DNA from: Alphaproteobacteria bacterium
Lineage (GTDB): Bacteria; Pseudomonadota; Alphaproteobacteria; UBA828
Assembly: GCA_018668475.1 (NCBI GenBank)
Contig: JABJCZ010000263.1
Coordinates: forward strand, 1-6,703
Reading direction: 5' to 3'
Length of the DNA: 6,703 nt
The position numbers were made by a program, and so were the translations under genes. How positions within the stretch are numbered: position 1 is the stretch's first letter; every line of letters begins with the position of its first letter. The notes beneath the pieces are model-generated. The model made no database searches and had not been told where the DNA came from. It saw only the letters and a program-made list of their open reading frames with translations. Of this stretch, positions 6,174 to 6,703 are shown in pieces.

Positions 6174-6703
6174 TCATACGTCGATTGGCAACGCGCGATC
6201 AAGCCAAATTCCCGTCTCGTCGAGTTTACAGGAATAGCAAAGGGCTTCAACGCCGCCCGACCGGGCATCGGCAAAGGCAGCCGCGTAGTGCGGGTCGATA
6301 TCGTCAGCGAGCTTGAAGGTGTCGCAGTCCGCCCGCTGCACCGTATACAGCATGACGGCGCGGGCACCCTCCTGAACCATGTCCTTCAGTTCGAGCAGGT
6401 GTTTGGCCCCGCGTGCGGTCACAGAATCCGGAAATTCAGCTGGCCCGCTGCGCCGCAAATGCACATTTTTCACCTCGACATAGCACGGTGCTTTGTCGTC
6501 GGCCTCAAGCAGCAGATCGATGCGGGATTTTCGGCTGCCATAGCGCACCTCGGGCCGGATCGTCGGATAGCCCGCGAGTTCCGATACTGTGCCGTTGGCG
6601 ATGGCCTCGGCGGCGAGTTTGTTGGGGTGCTGGGTGTTGATGCCAACGAGCCCGTTTTTATCGCTGCCGGCGCGCACCATCTCCCAGGTGAATTTCAGTT
6701 TTC
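6174..6703 (-). CDS. sfsA: SfsA family DNA-binding/nuclease-like protein (5' end outside window)
   Basis: The frame stays open to the right edge. The edge-proximal residues KLKFTWEM align with KRKYPHTWEL of E. coli SfsA, so about 60 N-terminal residues are missing and the Met at 6680 is internal, not a start. About 175 residues are visible. Matches to SfsA run throughout: NxLxxEAI..G.VSELAGY, PEVRYGSRKSRIDLLL, CYVEVKNVHL, FPDSVTARGAKHLLEL, EGARAVMLYTVQR, and the ending LPIDV. RIDLLL followed by YVEVK gives Asp-x13-Glu-x-Lys, the core of a PD-(D/E)xK nuclease fold; current databases call the family DNA/RNA nuclease. The E. coli protein was named for stimulation of sugar fermentation genes and binds DNA; its molecular role is uncertain. 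It is the first visible gene of the leftward operon. Confidence 0.95.
   Translation of the reverse strand, partial: KLKFTWEMVRAGSDKNGLVGINTQHPNKLAAEAIANGTVSELAGYPTIRPEVRYGSRKSRIDLLLEADDKAPCYVEVKNVHLRRSGPAEFPDSVTARGAKHLLELKDMVQEGARAVMLYTVQRADCDTFKLADDIDPHYAAAFADARSGGVEALCYSCKLDETGIWLDRALPIDV

Noticed and set aside
6174..6680. Treating sfsA as a complete 168-residue gene starting at the Met at 6680
   Set aside because: The frame continues to the window edge with residues that match SfsA (KLKFTWE before the Met), so this Met is internal and the gene is cut by the window.

Overview
The window looks like chromosomal DNA of a GC-rich proteobacterium, most likely an alphaproteobacterium. The evidence is the sfsA-map-radC gene order, the protein styles of RadC and Map, and dense, tightly spaced genes. 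There are no IS elements, tRNAs, rRNAs or CRISPR arrays. Taxonomy is inferred from protein style only and was not tested.

Left part (1-2143, minus strand): a nearly complete hydantoinase/oxoprolinase A-subunit gene (hyuA) reads leftward. It is followed after 4 bp by the first 18 codons of another gene, probably the hyuB partner, cut by the window edge. A 280-bp non-coding region (2144-2423) separates hyuA from a divergent plus-strand gene (2424-3209) of the Asp/Glu/hydantoin racemase superfamily. Together they look like a small module for ATP-dependent opening of a cyclic amide. However, the racemase-like protein lacks both catalytic cysteines of the family.

Middle (3210-3253): a perfect 12-bp hairpin lies between two convergent transcription units and probably acts as their terminator.

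Right part (3254-6703, minus strand, transcribed right to left): sfsA (5' end outside the window), map (methionine aminopeptidase), radC, a short SDR-fold protein, and a small secreted protein of unknown function. radC starts 11 nt after map. The SDR-fold gene starts in an ATGA overlap with the radC stop.

The most notable gene is that SDR-fold protein (3865-4611). It would be auto-annotated as an SDR oxidoreductase, but its nucleotide-binding glycine motif is gone and its catalytic set is Ser-x12-Tyr-x3-Arg with an N-terminal T-x4-F-x-G. That is the signature of halohydrin dehalogenases (HheA/HheC type), cofactor-independent enzymes that interconvert vicinal haloalcohols and epoxides. Its translational coupling to a housekeeping operon, with no other dehalogenation gene in view, leaves its natural substrate open.
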